A stretch of 64,000 bases of DNA, taken from Nitzschia sp. DOCU1 (taxonomy: Eukaryota > Bacillariophyta > Bacillariophyceae > Bacillariales > Bacillariaceae). The position numbers were made by a program, and so were the translations under genes. The notes under the pieces were generated by a model. The model was given only the letters and a program-made list of their open reading frames with translations. It searched no databases and was not told where the DNA came from. Location: positions 806,001 through 870,000 of the forward strand of contig OX595987.1 of the NCBI GenBank assembly GCA_951394045.1, in the 5' to 3' direction. Of the stretch, positions 41,417-53,262 are shown in pieces; the stretch's first letter is position 1, and every line of letters begins with the position of its first letter.

Positions 41417-43082
41417 TTAAAGGACCCAGCCCAACTCTTTCATGGCGGTGGCAACCTTGACAAAGCCCGCGCGATTGGCGCCGTCTTCCAAAGTGCCGCC
41501 TTGGGAGTGCTGTTCCATCAATGCATAAATATCCCGCATCGTCTTTTGAAGCTTCTCGTCCACCTCATGGGGCTCCCACGTCAAGCGTTGAGCGTTTTGA
41601 CTCATTTCTAGACCGCTGACACTCACGCCGCCGGCGTTGGCCGCTTTACCGGGCAAGTAAATCACCTCAGGGTTGCTGCGAATGGTTTCTTGTCCCTCGA
41701 GAGTGGTAGGGAGATTGGCTCCTTCACAGACCGCGAGAACGCCATTCCTTAACAACATGGCAGCTCCATTTTCGTTGATTTCGTTTTGAGTCGCGCACGG
41801 CAAGGCAATGTCAACGGGGACGCTAATGCTCCAAGGAGTTTCTCCCGCCAAGTACTTTCCAGATACTTTGCCCTCCAGGCTGGCTAGACGGCCACGCTTC
41901 ACGTTCTTGCATTCCATAATCATATCGAAATCCTCTGGAGTCATGCCGTTTTCGAAGAGTAGAACGCCGTTGGAATCACTGACAGTGATAACTGTAGCTC
42001 CAAACTCCAACAGTTTCTTTGTGGCGAATTGGGCAACATTGCCGCTACCCGAAACGGCGCAACGCATTCCCTCCAAGGAAAGATTCAACTTCTTTTCGAT
42101 TGCCAATTTGGTAATATAGACGAGACCGTATCCAGTGGCTTCGGGGCGGAATGGTGAACCACCAAATAGCAACGACTTTCCAGTCAAGATGGCCTCGCCG
42201 TGTCTGTTGGTGAGGCGTTTGTAGGTACCATACATATATCCAATCTCTCGCCCGCCAACACCTATATCTCCGGCGGGAACGTCCGTCGAAGGATGAAGGT
42301 AGCGGTAGAGTTCGGTCATGAAGGATTGGCAGAAACGACGCACCTCGGCTTCGCTCTTGCCTTTGGGGTCAAAGTCAGAGCCGCCCTTTCCCCCACCCAT
42401 TGGCAATCCGGTCAGGGCATTCTTGAAAATCTGTTCGAAGCCTAGGAACTTGAGGACACCTTCGTCAACTGTGGGGTGGAAGCGTAAACCTCCCTTGTAG
42501 GGACCGAGAATGCTACATGTGCCAAATAACAGGAGGTGGTGAGTCGTTTTGGAATTGTATTACATCACAGACCCCAATCATCGGAACCATTCTAACTAAC
42601 CTGGAAAACTCCACTCTCCAGCCGCGATTGAATCGCAAGTTTCCTTGGTCGTCCTCCCACGGTACACGAAACGAAATGGTGCGTTCAGGTTCTGTCATGG
42701 CAAGGAAGGCTCTCTTGTAAAAGTCTCCATTTTCTGGGTCTTGGAAGAGTGGCGACAACGAGTGGGCGATTTCTTGCACCGACTGTAGGAACACGGGCTG
42801 ATGGCTGTACTTCGCGCGAAGCTCGTTGAGAAACTCGAAGCCGTTGTCTTGGGGGTTCATGGTGTTGCGGTAGGTGTCCACAACGTGGTTGGTCGATAGC
42901 GATATTGATGAAGACGTTGGTAGTAGTAGTGTTTGGAATATTGTGAGGCCAAGAAAGAGGTAAACCATGGAAAACCTCCGAGTGTTGGAACACCTCGGAG
43001 TATTCTTCGTAAAGCCGCCCTTTGACACCATGGCGTATTGAGTGTCAAAGATTCGATTGGGATGCACGGATCGTGTCGGCAT
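41417..43082 (-). CDS. NADP-type hexameric glutamate dehydrogenase
   Basis: Exons 43082-42601 and 42512-41417, split by an 88-base GT-AG intron, give 525 residues. The enzyme interconverts 2-oxoglutarate plus ammonium and glutamate. Seen: SFRVPWEDDQGNLRFNRGWRVEFS|SILGPYKGGLRFHP across the splice, MGGGKGGSDFDPKGKSEAEVRRFC, the catalytic region VPAGDIGVGGREIGYMYG, the Rossmann motif CAVSGSGNVAQFA and IALPCATQNEINENGA. The C-terminus is typical of class I hexameric NADP-GDH. The N-terminal 90 residues before the catalytic domain exceed the usual 450-residue form. Candidate starts are 43082 (used here), 43031 (MVSKGG) and 42968 (MVYLFLGLTIFQTLLLP), the last giving a hydrophobic leader, so alternative targeting is possible. 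Confidence 0.93.
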
Positions 43083-44051
43083 AACCTTCGCAATGATTGC
43101 CGCGTCAATGAAAAAGCATGCGGGATCGTTGAATTCCCCACCGGCTCTTGAAAATGTGACAAGAGCCTCTTACGGGCAAACTGCTGCCAATCTCAATCGT
43201 GCAGACAACGATACGAACCTTGTTTCGTCGTATTTATGCTAGTATTTAGTGAGACGATCACAGAATCCGTCACATCGCTTGGTTGTTGATGCCAAGCAGC
43301 CTTCAACAGCGGCACGTTCTTTCCACGTTTTGCAAATGACATCAGCATTCGCCTTGTGATCGCATCATCTCTTTGGTGCGCGCGTCTGTCGGCACGAAAT
43401 TGTCGAAAGTCTATTTTACTACTATTAGGTCATTCATAATTGCGACACAATGAGACGAAACACGGGCGATCGATGAAGACGGGAATGGAGCTTGTTTCTA
43501 GAGAAGCAATCCAGTAGATAACACAGGAACTTCATTGACAAGTTCGCAGGTGGAGTAATACCGGTAGTCTATTGATTAGGCTGGGGTGGACGGACGGACG
43601 CACAATTGGACGAATACTTCGACCACTTCCCCACAATTTGGGGATCTTCGGAGACCTTTTTCAGGGTTTCGGGGACGTGCGCGATTCAGAGAGACACGTG
43701 GAAAGACGGGACGATGACCCTCGACGAGATGAAGAGGCGTGTGCTGGAAGTTCAACGCAGGCAAGCAACGAAATGGAGATTCGATTGGCTCATTGTACAT
43801 CGGTCTTGGAAATCTTCTTGAACATCAATACCCTCAGGTAGTTGTAGACCACAGCCGGCAGCCTAAGCATAGGAGAGCAAAGACATGAACTAAAAGTCGC
43901 GAGTTTGCCCTGAAAGTCTAAACGAGTCGTCGAGGACGCGATTGAATGAAAAAGGCCGCCAACGCAGAACTTTGAGCTGAAATCTGCTGGAGCCACAGGC
44001 ACAGGTTTGGAACCATTTGGGGCGTGGCACTGTCGAAAATAAGATCCAAAA
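43083..44051. other. Divergent promoter region, glutamate dehydrogenase / PI 4-kinase
   Basis: About 970 bases with only unsupported short ORFs. Nothing recognisable. Confidence 0.45.
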
Positions 44052-47000
44052 ATGTTTGATGTTACAAACTTTTTGATGCGGTGGCTCTTCCTGTGCAATC
44101 TGGTGCGCGATGTTGCCGAGATCCAAACGTTGCCCTACAATCCTCAATTGGCGTACACTTCCAACGTCGAGCAAGCAGTCTCTCTTCCTGTCAGTTGTGA
44201 AGAAGAGTGGAGAGACAACTGCTTGCGAGGGATCTTATCATATCCTCCCGGGACGCAACGCCTGTTAGTGTTGGATGCGATGCGAACGGAACTTGTCAAC
44301 AAGCTGGCTGTATCGCTTCGTCGAGCCGATCAAACGCTGGGACGATACGAGGCGGCACGCCGAAGGATTAATCAAAAACACATTATCGATGATATCCCTG
44401 CGCTTGCCGATGAAGAGGCGGATCCTTTTCTAGATGCAGATGTTGAAATTCTGAAGGCCTTTGAGAGGGAAACGTTGCTGGACAATCAAACCGAACAGGA
44501 TCCATCGAACCATCGGCAAGCCGTGCTAGTGATTGCCAACAATGCGACTGCGCAATCTACTTCGGATAGCACAATAACAGGTGCTTATTCCGAGCATTTG
44601 TTAGTTGATGAGCCTTTTATCGGTCCCACTGCCGCGGAAGTTGAAGATGCTCAAAAGACAATACGAACCGTTCGAGACTATCTGCCTCAGCTGGTCTCTG
44701 TTCTGCTACGGTCGCCGCCTGCTTTCGAGCCTAACCTGTTGAATCCAATTGACAAGCTACGAAATGTTATAATAAATAGATGCGTGGAAGACGCAAACTG
44801 GGGAGTGGACATGTGTTGGCTTTTGGAAGCCGATGTGGGGCGAGCTTGGAAGCAACTCTTTGAGCATCGCCAGCAGACTGGAAGAAGACTTATAATTATT
44901 CTACCGACGGAAAAGGCGGCAGTAATAGCCAAGATTGGAACGGAAAAGCGAGAAGCATTCGATTTGCTACAAGACGCGGAGCAAGCAACCGCATACGGCT
45001 ACACGATATCAATGGATGAGGAACTACTCTACCAAGGATACCAGCCATACACAAACTATCACCCACAACGGCAACGCACCGAGGACGCGCAAGCGAGGTT
45101 GCCCTCGAGTCTAAGTTTACGCAGATGCAGTCACTTTGGTGATACCATGCAGTTTATCGACCGACTCACCAAGATTTCAATGGACATGCGACATGTTCCC
45201 ACCATCCACCGTCACGTAAGTTCTCACTATCTTTGTGATGCGATTCCGATTCTTTTTGCTCACAAGTCATCAAACATGATATCAGGCCTATCTACAAGAA
45301 AGCTTGGAAGAGATGAATCGAAGGATACGAAGGCGTATGGTCACTCGTGGCGATGTTAGTCTCGATGTCGAAGACAATCGGGGCCCCTACGATTGGCCGC
45401 AGCTTCAAGATTTAACTTCGGATCTGCTCCAGTTCTCGGTCCATCTCCCATTAGACCCCAAGCAAAACACTCACTGGCCCGGTGGTGATCACAAATCTTC
45501 TGTGACGGATGGCGGGGTAGTTCGCGTCCTCAATATTGTAGTGGAGGAGTGCCGTATATTGTCGTCGCGCGAGCGTTGCCCCTTCTTGGTGCATGTTGAA
45601 GTTGCAGAGACTGGGTTGAAAGGCAATGACTCTCGTCTATATGCATCTGGTGCCCCCGGGCTCGGAGCTACAATAGAAGAAGCCTTGGCCATGAGTGCAA
45701 GCAAGTTGGAGGGAAGAAGCGACAATCCCGGCACGGAGGTCTCGTATCATATCCCCCTTGAATTACTCGAGTCGACGCCTTTTCCGGTAAATACCAACAC
45801 GGAAAACGTCATCAAAAAATCCAACTCGGAAATCGCGTATCATCAGCCTCCAAATAACACCGATTTTGTTCGCGGCGGCGACCAGAGTGACGAAACCATG
45901 TTTTATGCACACAATCCCGATGACGTCTGGGCTTCTCATGTGTATGATGACGTCCGACAGAGCGAATTCGAACAACTCCACCACCAAATGTACGTTGATC
46001 AAGCTATGATGCAACCACAGCCTCACTTCGAAGAGCAGAGGTAAGTTATGTTGTCTCTGATCGCCATTTTCTGTGCGGAGGTCTCACATTCTGAGCAAGA
46101 GACCCTACGGTGTCCACCAGGGAAGCTTTGCTCGACAAAGTGTTCGGGCAGGCATGGGCGGAAAAGTGCGAAGAAATTCGGCAGGCATCGCCTTTCGGCA
46201 AGACTCAGGGGTGGCGATTGGCGTCGTTCATTATCAAAGCAGGTGAAGATATTCGGCGAGAGGCTCTAGTTATGCAGATCATCTCGAAGTTGAACGAATG
46301 GTTCCAGTCGGATATTCCAGCTGCTGATCGACCAAACATGCGACCCTACACAATCATGTGCGTGGGAGGTGATGCAGGCCTGGTAGAGTGTCTCTCCGAT
46401 GCCAAGAGTATTGATGAAGTCAAGAAGCGAACCGACGGCTTTGAATCGCTACGTGACTACTTCATTCGAGCATACGGGCCGCCTACGACACACAGCGCCC
46501 ACTATGTGAACACACAAGCCAAGACAGCATTGCCAAGAAAGGGCTTACCTACGTTTGAAGAAGCTCAAGACAATTTCCTTCGCTCTCTCGTAGGATACAG
46601 TCTGGTGTGCTATATTCTTCAAATCAAGGATCGGCACAATGCAAATATCTTGATGGATCGAGAAGGCAACGTCATGCACATTGACTTTGGCTTTGTCCTA
46701 GGTGATACTCCGAAAATGGGCAAAGTGCCAATCTTCAGCGAGCGCGCTCCCTTCAAATTGAGTGGAGAGTTCTGGGACGTCCTAGGTGGTTGGAATGTAA
46801 ATCAAGGTGGCCTCGGTGTGCGCTTTTGCCACATGTTTGAGCAAGCATTTGCTTGTGCGTCTGCCCACACGGAAGAGATTGTTAGTCTCGTTGAAGCCAC
46901 TATGTTGACATTGACTCAAAGCCCTCGTCAAGCGAGACTCCTTGCGAATGGAGTCCGCTCACGTCTGCGGATGCGAGGCCCACCTGGATCTACGGAGCAG

Positions 47001-47096
47001 AAGTATTTCATCATGGAGTTGGTGAATGCTGCTCTGACCAGCTGGGGAACATCAACATATGACTGGTTACAACGAAATATGAATGGCTACCAGTAA
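44052..47096 (+). CDS. Phosphatidylinositol 4-kinase, type III beta-like
   Basis: Three exons, 44052-45215, 45286-46040 and 46100-47096, give 971 residues. The kinase phosphorylates phosphatidylinositol at the 4 position, usually at the Golgi. The last exon holds the catalytic domain: ASPFGKTQGWRLASFIIKAGEDIRREALVMQII (ATP side), LVGYSLVCYILQIKDRHNANILMDREGNVMHIDFGFVLG (catalytic DRHN and DFG), and the end SRLRMRGPPGSTEQKYFIMELVNAALTSWGTSTYDWLQ typical of PI4K beta. The second exon is disordered with an acidic, Ser-rich segment; the first holds helical sequence consistent with the family's lipid kinase unique region. The last acceptor (46099) is the only nearby one that preserves the frame (join R|DPTVSTREALL). 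Confidence 0.9.
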
Positions 47097-47288
47097 CTGG
47101 GGCGCCACGTTGTTCCTGTAAATTTTTTCCTTGAAGGGAGGCCAGAACCGTCCCTAATATGCTTGGACCACACTGCGATGAAAGTCTTTGACTGTCGCGA
47201 CAACAGCGATCCGTCACAAGATCGAAGCTCCACGACCTCAAGCAAAGAGACTATCACCTAACTTCAACAACGCCGGGGAAATAGCAGG

Positions 47289-47870
47289 ATGTATCCAACT
47301 ACTCCGCGGGCAGAAAGTACCAAACTTCTTGCCGGATACTCGATCGTTATCATTCCTGACGAACTTTGTCGGCCTGTCATCGAGTCGGCGCCCGCGTTTG
47401 ATTACGGAAAGATCTCAATAAGTGCAGCTGGGGTGGGACCACGGAATTTATGTTTGGATTTTGGCTGCCTTTCCAGGAGCGAAGTAAGTACCAAATAGAA
47501 TGCTTGCAGAGACCAATAGTGGCTTGTGGTGAGTGATGACTGATTCATTGCTCGTGCCGCTCTGTCGTGACTCCAGATGCTTGCTCTCTGTCAGGCCTCG
47601 GGAGCAACAATCGTGGCGTCAGCACTTGAAGCAAAATATGCTGATGAACAGGATAAGCTTGTGGTATTGGTACCCGAGGAAATCGACGATGAAGATTTTG
47701 AGCGCCAAATTGCCCCGAAGCTAGAAAACGATGGGATCATTCCAGCAGCTCCGCGATCTTCAGAGCGAAATAGAGTTTCAATCGTCTACGATTCTTGGGT
47801 GAATGAATCTATAGCGGCGAATATGGTTGCGCCGCTTACATACTTCCATCTTGGTGCCACCGAGGCATAA
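47289..47870 (+). CDS. Small protein with BRCT-like C-terminal segment
   Basis: Exons 47289-47483 and 47577-47870, split by a 93-base GT-AG intron in phase 0, give 162 residues. ATG at 47289 is the first in frame after a stop at 47259. The sequence runs LLAGYSIVIIPDELCRPVIES, then LALCQASGATIVASALEAKYADEQDKLVVLVPEE and VSIVYDSWVNESIAANMVAPLTYFHL. The pattern (hydrophobic strand, glycine turn GAT-VAS, later VYDSWVNESI) is like the end of a BRCT domain, where a tryptophan in W-xx-S-I is conserved. One domain only, so if it is a DNA-damage protein it is either very short or truncated. It ends about 390 bases before repeat copy B. The call is tentative. Confidence 0.5.
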
Positions 47871-48256
47871 CGTCTACGATTGGAGACGATTGCAGTCGAA
47901 TACTTGCTCCGTTGTTTCAATCGGCGTCTGGGAAGTCACTCTTTCCGGAGGGAAGCTTTAGTGGTAAATCGCGGAGCTGCTCTTTTCAGGAATGATCCAC
48001 TGGCGTTGGCAGAGAAAGCACACAAGTCTGCCGTTGAACTGAGTCCATGGGAAACCCTCGCTTTAGTGATACGGCAAATAATTCACCACGTAGCTGCGAA
48101 TTCCGGCTATTGAGAATGCCTACTGGTGAGTTATGTTCGTCAGTGAAAACGACAAAGCTGGGACAGTGCCATTTTTCCGACTGCAGACCATTTGCAAATG
48201 GATTCTACGAGCAGTTTTGTGAGCTATAGAGATGGATAGTAACATAAAGAACGCCC
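47871..48256. other. Region between BRCT-like gene and repeat copy B
   Basis: About 390 bases; no gene supported. The left edge of repeat copy B begins near 48257. Confidence 0.5.
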
Positions 48257-49795
48257 CGTTTTGGATCAATTCTACTAGATTATCTAAATTCATCGAACCG
48301 ATTGGCTGAATTCGTTCACGCAACAAATTACTGAGCCCCACCGCTACGTCAAAGCTGTTCGATATGGATGGGGTAGGCCACAGCTGCTCTGCCTGGAGGA
48401 GAGCTCCCTCTACCCACATACGGGAGGGAGATCCGCCTAGTAGAGACAACAATCCACTTCACTCGACGGCGTACAGCCGATTCCAATCCTCCACGCACCA
48501 GCACAGGTTACACTTAAACTCTCCGCGACGAGACACGTACGCGAGTGGAGGACGTTTTAAAACCGGAACCACAAACCGGTTGCGTTGATCAGGCTGTTTG
48601 TGTGCGTGGAGAATTGGGATCGGGGTCGAGATCAGGGATCAGGATTGTTGCTCTGGAAAAAGTTGGTTTCGAACAACGCCAGACACCTGCAAACAAGGAA
48701 AGAACAGGGGTATAAGTAGCACTGTGGGAGGGATGAAAATACGACCAAACGACACCAGACAATCTGCACTTACCACCACGACACCAACACCAAATACACA
48801 CAATCAGACCCCTACCCACACCACAACCAACCTGCAAAACAAAGAGAGAACTCAACTTTCCAACAATAGATCCAGCCAACAAGCGCCTTGTCGACAATCA
48901 ACCGATCTTTCCCGGCGTGCTACCGCCCCATGCCACGAAACCGTGGGAGGATGATACGATAGCTTTTAGGGTCCCACCCACGGGGACCCCAGGAACGATC
49001 GACACGACCTGGACTGCCGCCACCACAACAATCCACAGATCTGTTGAAAAGAAAGAGAGAAACAAAAGACAGAACACGAGCGAGGATCGATCCCGGCGTG
49101 CTTCCATCGGAAGCTTTTAGGGTCCTACCCGTGAGGACCCCAGGACGTCATCTCCACCACTCATGCAATGCCGACTTTCCTGCAAGACAAACAGCAGCCG
49201 GTGGCGCTGCTGAAGGGCTGTCATCTCCATCATGATGATGAAGAAAAGAGCGACGCAGAGTGCTCCTTTCGCAGAAAAGTGACCTCGATTGAGTTAAAAA
49301 GTGATTTTTTTCTTGGGCTTTCCTTCCTCCAAGGCAAGGAGTTCCCACGATGAGGCCCCACGGTCGCTGAAAGTCATCCACATTCATCCATCGTGAAACA
49401 CTCCGCGGTTTTTATGGTCGCCGATTGTATGTGCCTCCATCCAAGTCCACGCTAGCTATCTTTTTCATCATCATCGTTGTCTCAAATAGGCTGATTGCTG
49501 TGTCCCTTTTTACTATCCCACCATTGTCATTGTGCAAGCATTGAGCTGAAGAGGCATTTTTGCATGGGTCATTGTCATTGGTTTTGGACGTGTTGCCTCT
49601 TGGTGCCTCTTCGTCGAGACGAGATGCGCTCTCGCTTTCATTTTTGATGACGTAGAAACGTTCCTGGTTTGCTTTTACGTGTGCGCGCAGGCCCATCTGT
49701 CAATGACCACCAAATATTCAATATACTGACTTCTTTGACCCAAGCAGCCGGCAGCGGCCAGGCGGGCTCGGCAGCAATTTTGCTCCGAGCGAGTC
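48257..49795 (+). repeat. Dispersed 1.54 kb repeat, copy B
   Basis: Same orientation and nearly the same length as 1830-3386. It retains the AACCGG/CCGGTT hairpin (about 48559-48579) and both CCCGGCGTGCT modules (48911 and about 49092), with second stems at 48969-48989 and 49120-49140. A TATAAG (near 48711) stands where copy A has TTTTAAG. The long inverted repeat seen in A is reduced to CATCATGATG. It ends about 130 bases before the renalase-like start, as copy A ends about 100 bases before CDC123, so each copy abuts an upstream region of a protein gene. No coding capacity for transposition was seen. Confidence 0.85.
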
Positions 49796-49923
49796 CGTCC
49801 TACTGCTCTATCTAATGATGCACTGCATTTCATTCATCAGCATCGCTCATCCCTGCTCCGCGAGAGCATGAAAGAGGACGATGATGAGCGACATACTCCT
49901 CTAGTAGAGGAGTCATCATTACC

Positions 49924-51263
49924 ATGCGGGCGGGGGGCAACCTATTTTCTTCAATTTGGGCTTTACTACAGATGCCTTCCCACAAATTATCAGTCGCTGT
50001 TGTGGGTGCTGGTATAGCCGGGTGTTGCGCAGCATCAGAACTTTCGGGCCATGTTGAAAATGTCGTCGTCTTTGATCAAGGCCGCAGAGGTCCGGGTGGC
50101 AGGGCGTCCCACCGTTCCGTGAGGGCCAGCAATGGCTCTGTCTTACCCGACGATGACGTCGAAACGCACTCCATCGATGACACGTTTCACTTTGATCATG
50201 GCTGCCAATTCTTCTGCGTCGATTCCAAGGAAATGTCCACAAAACTCCTTCCCGAATGGAAATCAAGAGGTTGGGTGGCGAAATGGGATGCAAGACTGGG
50301 CTGTCTCGACTCAGCCCGCCCTACAGAGGCACACGACTTCTTTGGAATACCGTCCAAAAGCGATGCTGTCTACATTGGAGTCGGAGGCATGCATTACCTA
50401 CCTCGAAAGATTCTTGCTGAGTCAAAAGCGACAGTTTGCCGTGGTACTAGAGTCAAATACGTGCGGCAATGTGGGAATAAGTGGGAACTATGGGGTACTA
50501 TGGGTGAGGCGGCGTATCATGATACAAAGGAAGCGAAAGCTCAACAAGAAGTGGATCAAGTGCTAGCAATATTTACCGACATCTCCTCTGCGTCGGACTC
50601 TTGCCTCTCAGGATGAAAATATCACAGAAGCCAAGGCTAACCCTATTCTCATGCATGGTTGCCCTGAGCCACTCCGTTGCGGATTCCTTGCCGTTCGACG
50701 GGTTTACCCTGACTGGGAATGAGGTGCTTTGGTTTGCTGCGAGGTCTCAGTCCAAGCCTGGATTTCCTCAAAGTGACTTGGAATGCTGGACATTATTTTC
50801 TACCCCATCATTCGCAGCAAAGCAAATCACAGAGACAACGTTGCGAGATCCGACCACGGGGGAATTCCGACCGCAGCAGGACAGCTACTTGAACAATATA
50901 CCTGGTCCTGCACTTTTTGACGCCTTCTTGAATGCAATCAAGCCTTATCAATGGGGGAATGAATTACCCAAAGCGATCAATCTCCAGGCGCAGCGATGGG
51001 GATCGGACCTTCCAGTGCCAGATTCCCTAGTCCAGGAAGCGGAGGACATTCTCGGCAAGAGATATTGCTCCAGCCTAAAATTCTCTCTGGTGTTTCCATC
51101 TCCTGATGATACAACTGATTATGTTGCAGATGATGAGCTTCGTTTGTACTATGCGGGGGATTTTTGCTCCAATCGCAACCAAGGTTTTGAAGCGGCTGCC
51201 CTATCGGGAATCCACGTTGCTCGACATTTATGTAGCCTACCTGCAGCCCCGTACTACTTTTGA
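49924..51263 (+). CDS. Renalase-like FAD-dependent amine oxidase family protein (frame change near 50600)
   Basis: Two reading frames, 49924-50616 and about 50601-51263, together cover a single FAD enzyme of about 420 residues. The first holds the Rossmann motif KLSVAVVGAGIAGCCAASEL, VVVFDQGRRGPGGRASHR and FDHGCQFFC; the second holds DGFTLTGNEVLWFAARSQSKPGF, YLNNIPGPALFDAFL and LYYAGDFCSNRNQGFEAAALSGIHVARHL. The frame moves by two bases. A GT-AG intron 50514-50611 (98 bases, pyrimidine-rich acceptor) restores the frame, but it would remove LAIFTDISSASDS, which looks like a conserved strand, so a single-base difference or sequencing error near 50590-50620 is equally possible. Family members oxidise NAD(P)H isomers or related substrates. 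Confidence 0.7.
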
Positions 51264-51931
51264 CTAGTACAATGCACTGAAATGTAAATGTCAGAGTGCC
51301 GACTAAAATCATGCCTTCTAGAACATAATACTCGTGTACGGGTGTTAAAGTAACTACCGCCTGCGGTACCTGCTACTCTAGCAAGACGACGGGAAATGTG
51401 TCAATTATGATAACTACTGCGGCAATTCTTCGACCCATTCGACTTCCAGACGTCATCCCATTTTGGCGCCCGCGTCGTCCTCAAAATTGACGAGGCACGA
51501 GACGTTGTTGCCTTTCTACTACTGCTCAAGCAACTGTAGCGGTCCCAGAACGACAGTGACTATTATTGCAGTCAACACTTTTGTTTTAGCCAATTGGTAA
51601 TCTTGATCGGAACATAAAGAATGCATAGAAGTACATGATTGCCGGTTGTTGATGATGATTCTTCCAAGAACTCGTCGGCATGAAATTTTGGAATGCCTTC
51701 ACAAGCTTTTGTGTCGTGCGGCGCAAGGCGGCGGCAAGTTTCTTGAGTGATCAGTGCAAGAACCCACCGGGAGTTTCCCTCCAAGGGCTTCCATCGACCA
51801 CATCCAATACTTGAACAGTGACAAGCAAACATATCATCACTATTTCAGTCATGACCAGCCAGCCTCATAATTTTCCAAAAGTCCAAATTATTCACATCAC
51901 TCTCTTGTAGGTGCAACATAACGCCATCACG
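51264..51931. promoter_or_regulatory. Upstream region of glutathione S-transferase
   Basis: About 670 bases. It carries one copy (51428-51462) of a 35 bp element also found at 52967-53001, containing GACGTCATCCCATT. No ORF supported. Confidence 0.4.
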
Positions 51932-52748
51932 ATGCAGCTCTCAACCGCGGCCAAGACCATCAACTTAAACCTCAAGTACTTCGATGTTGCCGGAAGGGCA
52001 GAAGCTATCCGGATTATGCTTCATATAGCTGCAACCAAGAAGTCTGACGCCCCTAAGATTCAATGGACGGATGCCCGCGTCGGATTTGCAGAATGGGCCG
52101 AAGAACAGAAGCTCGCTCCTTTGAGTGTTTTGCCAACTATGTCTGTGGTATGTGACGGCGACAATGCCCTCAAGGAAGGAATCGCTCCTTTTTGCCAAAC
52201 GACGGCTTTGGCTCGTTTTGCCGCTCAAGAGGCTGGTTATTATCCGCTGGATCGCTTCGATGCCTTGATTGTTGATGAGGCTATTGAAACCATGAACGAA
52301 CTGACGAGTAAAATCCCAGTGGAATACAGAGACGAGGCCGAAAAGAAGTCCAAACGGGAAGCTTTCCAAAAGAAAGAGATGTCTCAGGTTGCGTCCTTTT
52401 TGGAGTCTCGTATTCAAACCTTTGGCGGAGGCAAACGCTTTGTCTCGTCGGGATGGTCTGTGGCGGACGGTGAGTGTTTTCTTGAGGGGCCCAGGATGAA
52501 TCACTTCTCATTCTTCTTATCATTTACTGCGATTATTCTTAGTCACTCTCTGGGCTTTGGTCAATGACGTGTCGATGGGACAATGGGCCTACGTCGATGG
52601 CAAGTTTTTCGACCAAGGCACCTATCCTGGGATCATCGAAACGATCAAGGGCATCGAGGCCCATGTAGTCAACGACTACCGCGACTCTGTCGCTACTAGC
52701 CACGTACATAAGAAAAAATGTGTACCGGAAGAGTCTGTAGATCCCTAA
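51932..52748 (+). CDS. Glutathione S-transferase (sigma/alpha-like)
   Basis: Exons 51932-52469 and 52543-52748, split by a 73-base GT-AG intron in phase 1, give 247 residues. The frame extends to 51911 through GTG, so the ATG at 51932 is chosen. The N-terminal thioredoxin-like domain reads NLKYFDVAGRAEAIRIMLHIA, with the family's catalytic tyrosine followed by GRAE. It then has the cis-Pro region LSVLPTMSVVCDGD, the QTTALARFAAQEAG G-site end and a helical C-terminal domain ending WALVNDVSMGQWAYVDG. GSTs conjugate glutathione to electrophiles and help oxidative stress tolerance. The exon join (AD|VTLWALVND) is smooth. The element upstream is shared with the MGDG synthase gene. Confidence 0.85.
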
Positions 52749-53262
52749 AGTTTGAACCTCTAGTAGGACGATCCCTTACTATTCAGCATTTTAAAGCAAA
52801 ATGAGACTTAACGGCCGCCTTTCCGACCACGAGCGGATAGTATGGAACACATGAATTGCAGAGTGTGCGACTGTACTGTTTCCTACGATATACAAGTAGT
52901 CTCTAGCTGTAGTACGACGACGGGAAACGGCATCGACTGTGGCGATACTTGGGATATTAACTATTCCTTCGACCCATTCGACTTCCGGACGTCATCCCAT
53001 TGGCATGAAAAATCGAAGGAAGGACAAGGAATCAATCAAATCAATCCCGACACGATGCCACTGACGTGAGTGCATTGAACAAGTCTTTTACAAGCAAGCG
53101 AACGTGAGCGACTGCGACGACCGAACGGCATTGACGCCACCCATCTGGTTTTCCCTCCGATCAACCCAATCACCATCACACACACAGACACAACATCAAA
53201 TACGTCGGAGGCAAAACAGCCAAGGATAAGCATAGGTCTCAAGAATCATAAGGGTTTCCACG
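52749..53262. promoter_or_regulatory. Upstream region of MGDG synthase
   Basis: About 510 bases. It carries the second copy (52967-53001) of the 35 bp element, with an additional shared GACGACGGGAAA nearby in both regions. It lies about 260-300 bases before the start codon at 53263. Confidence 0.4.
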
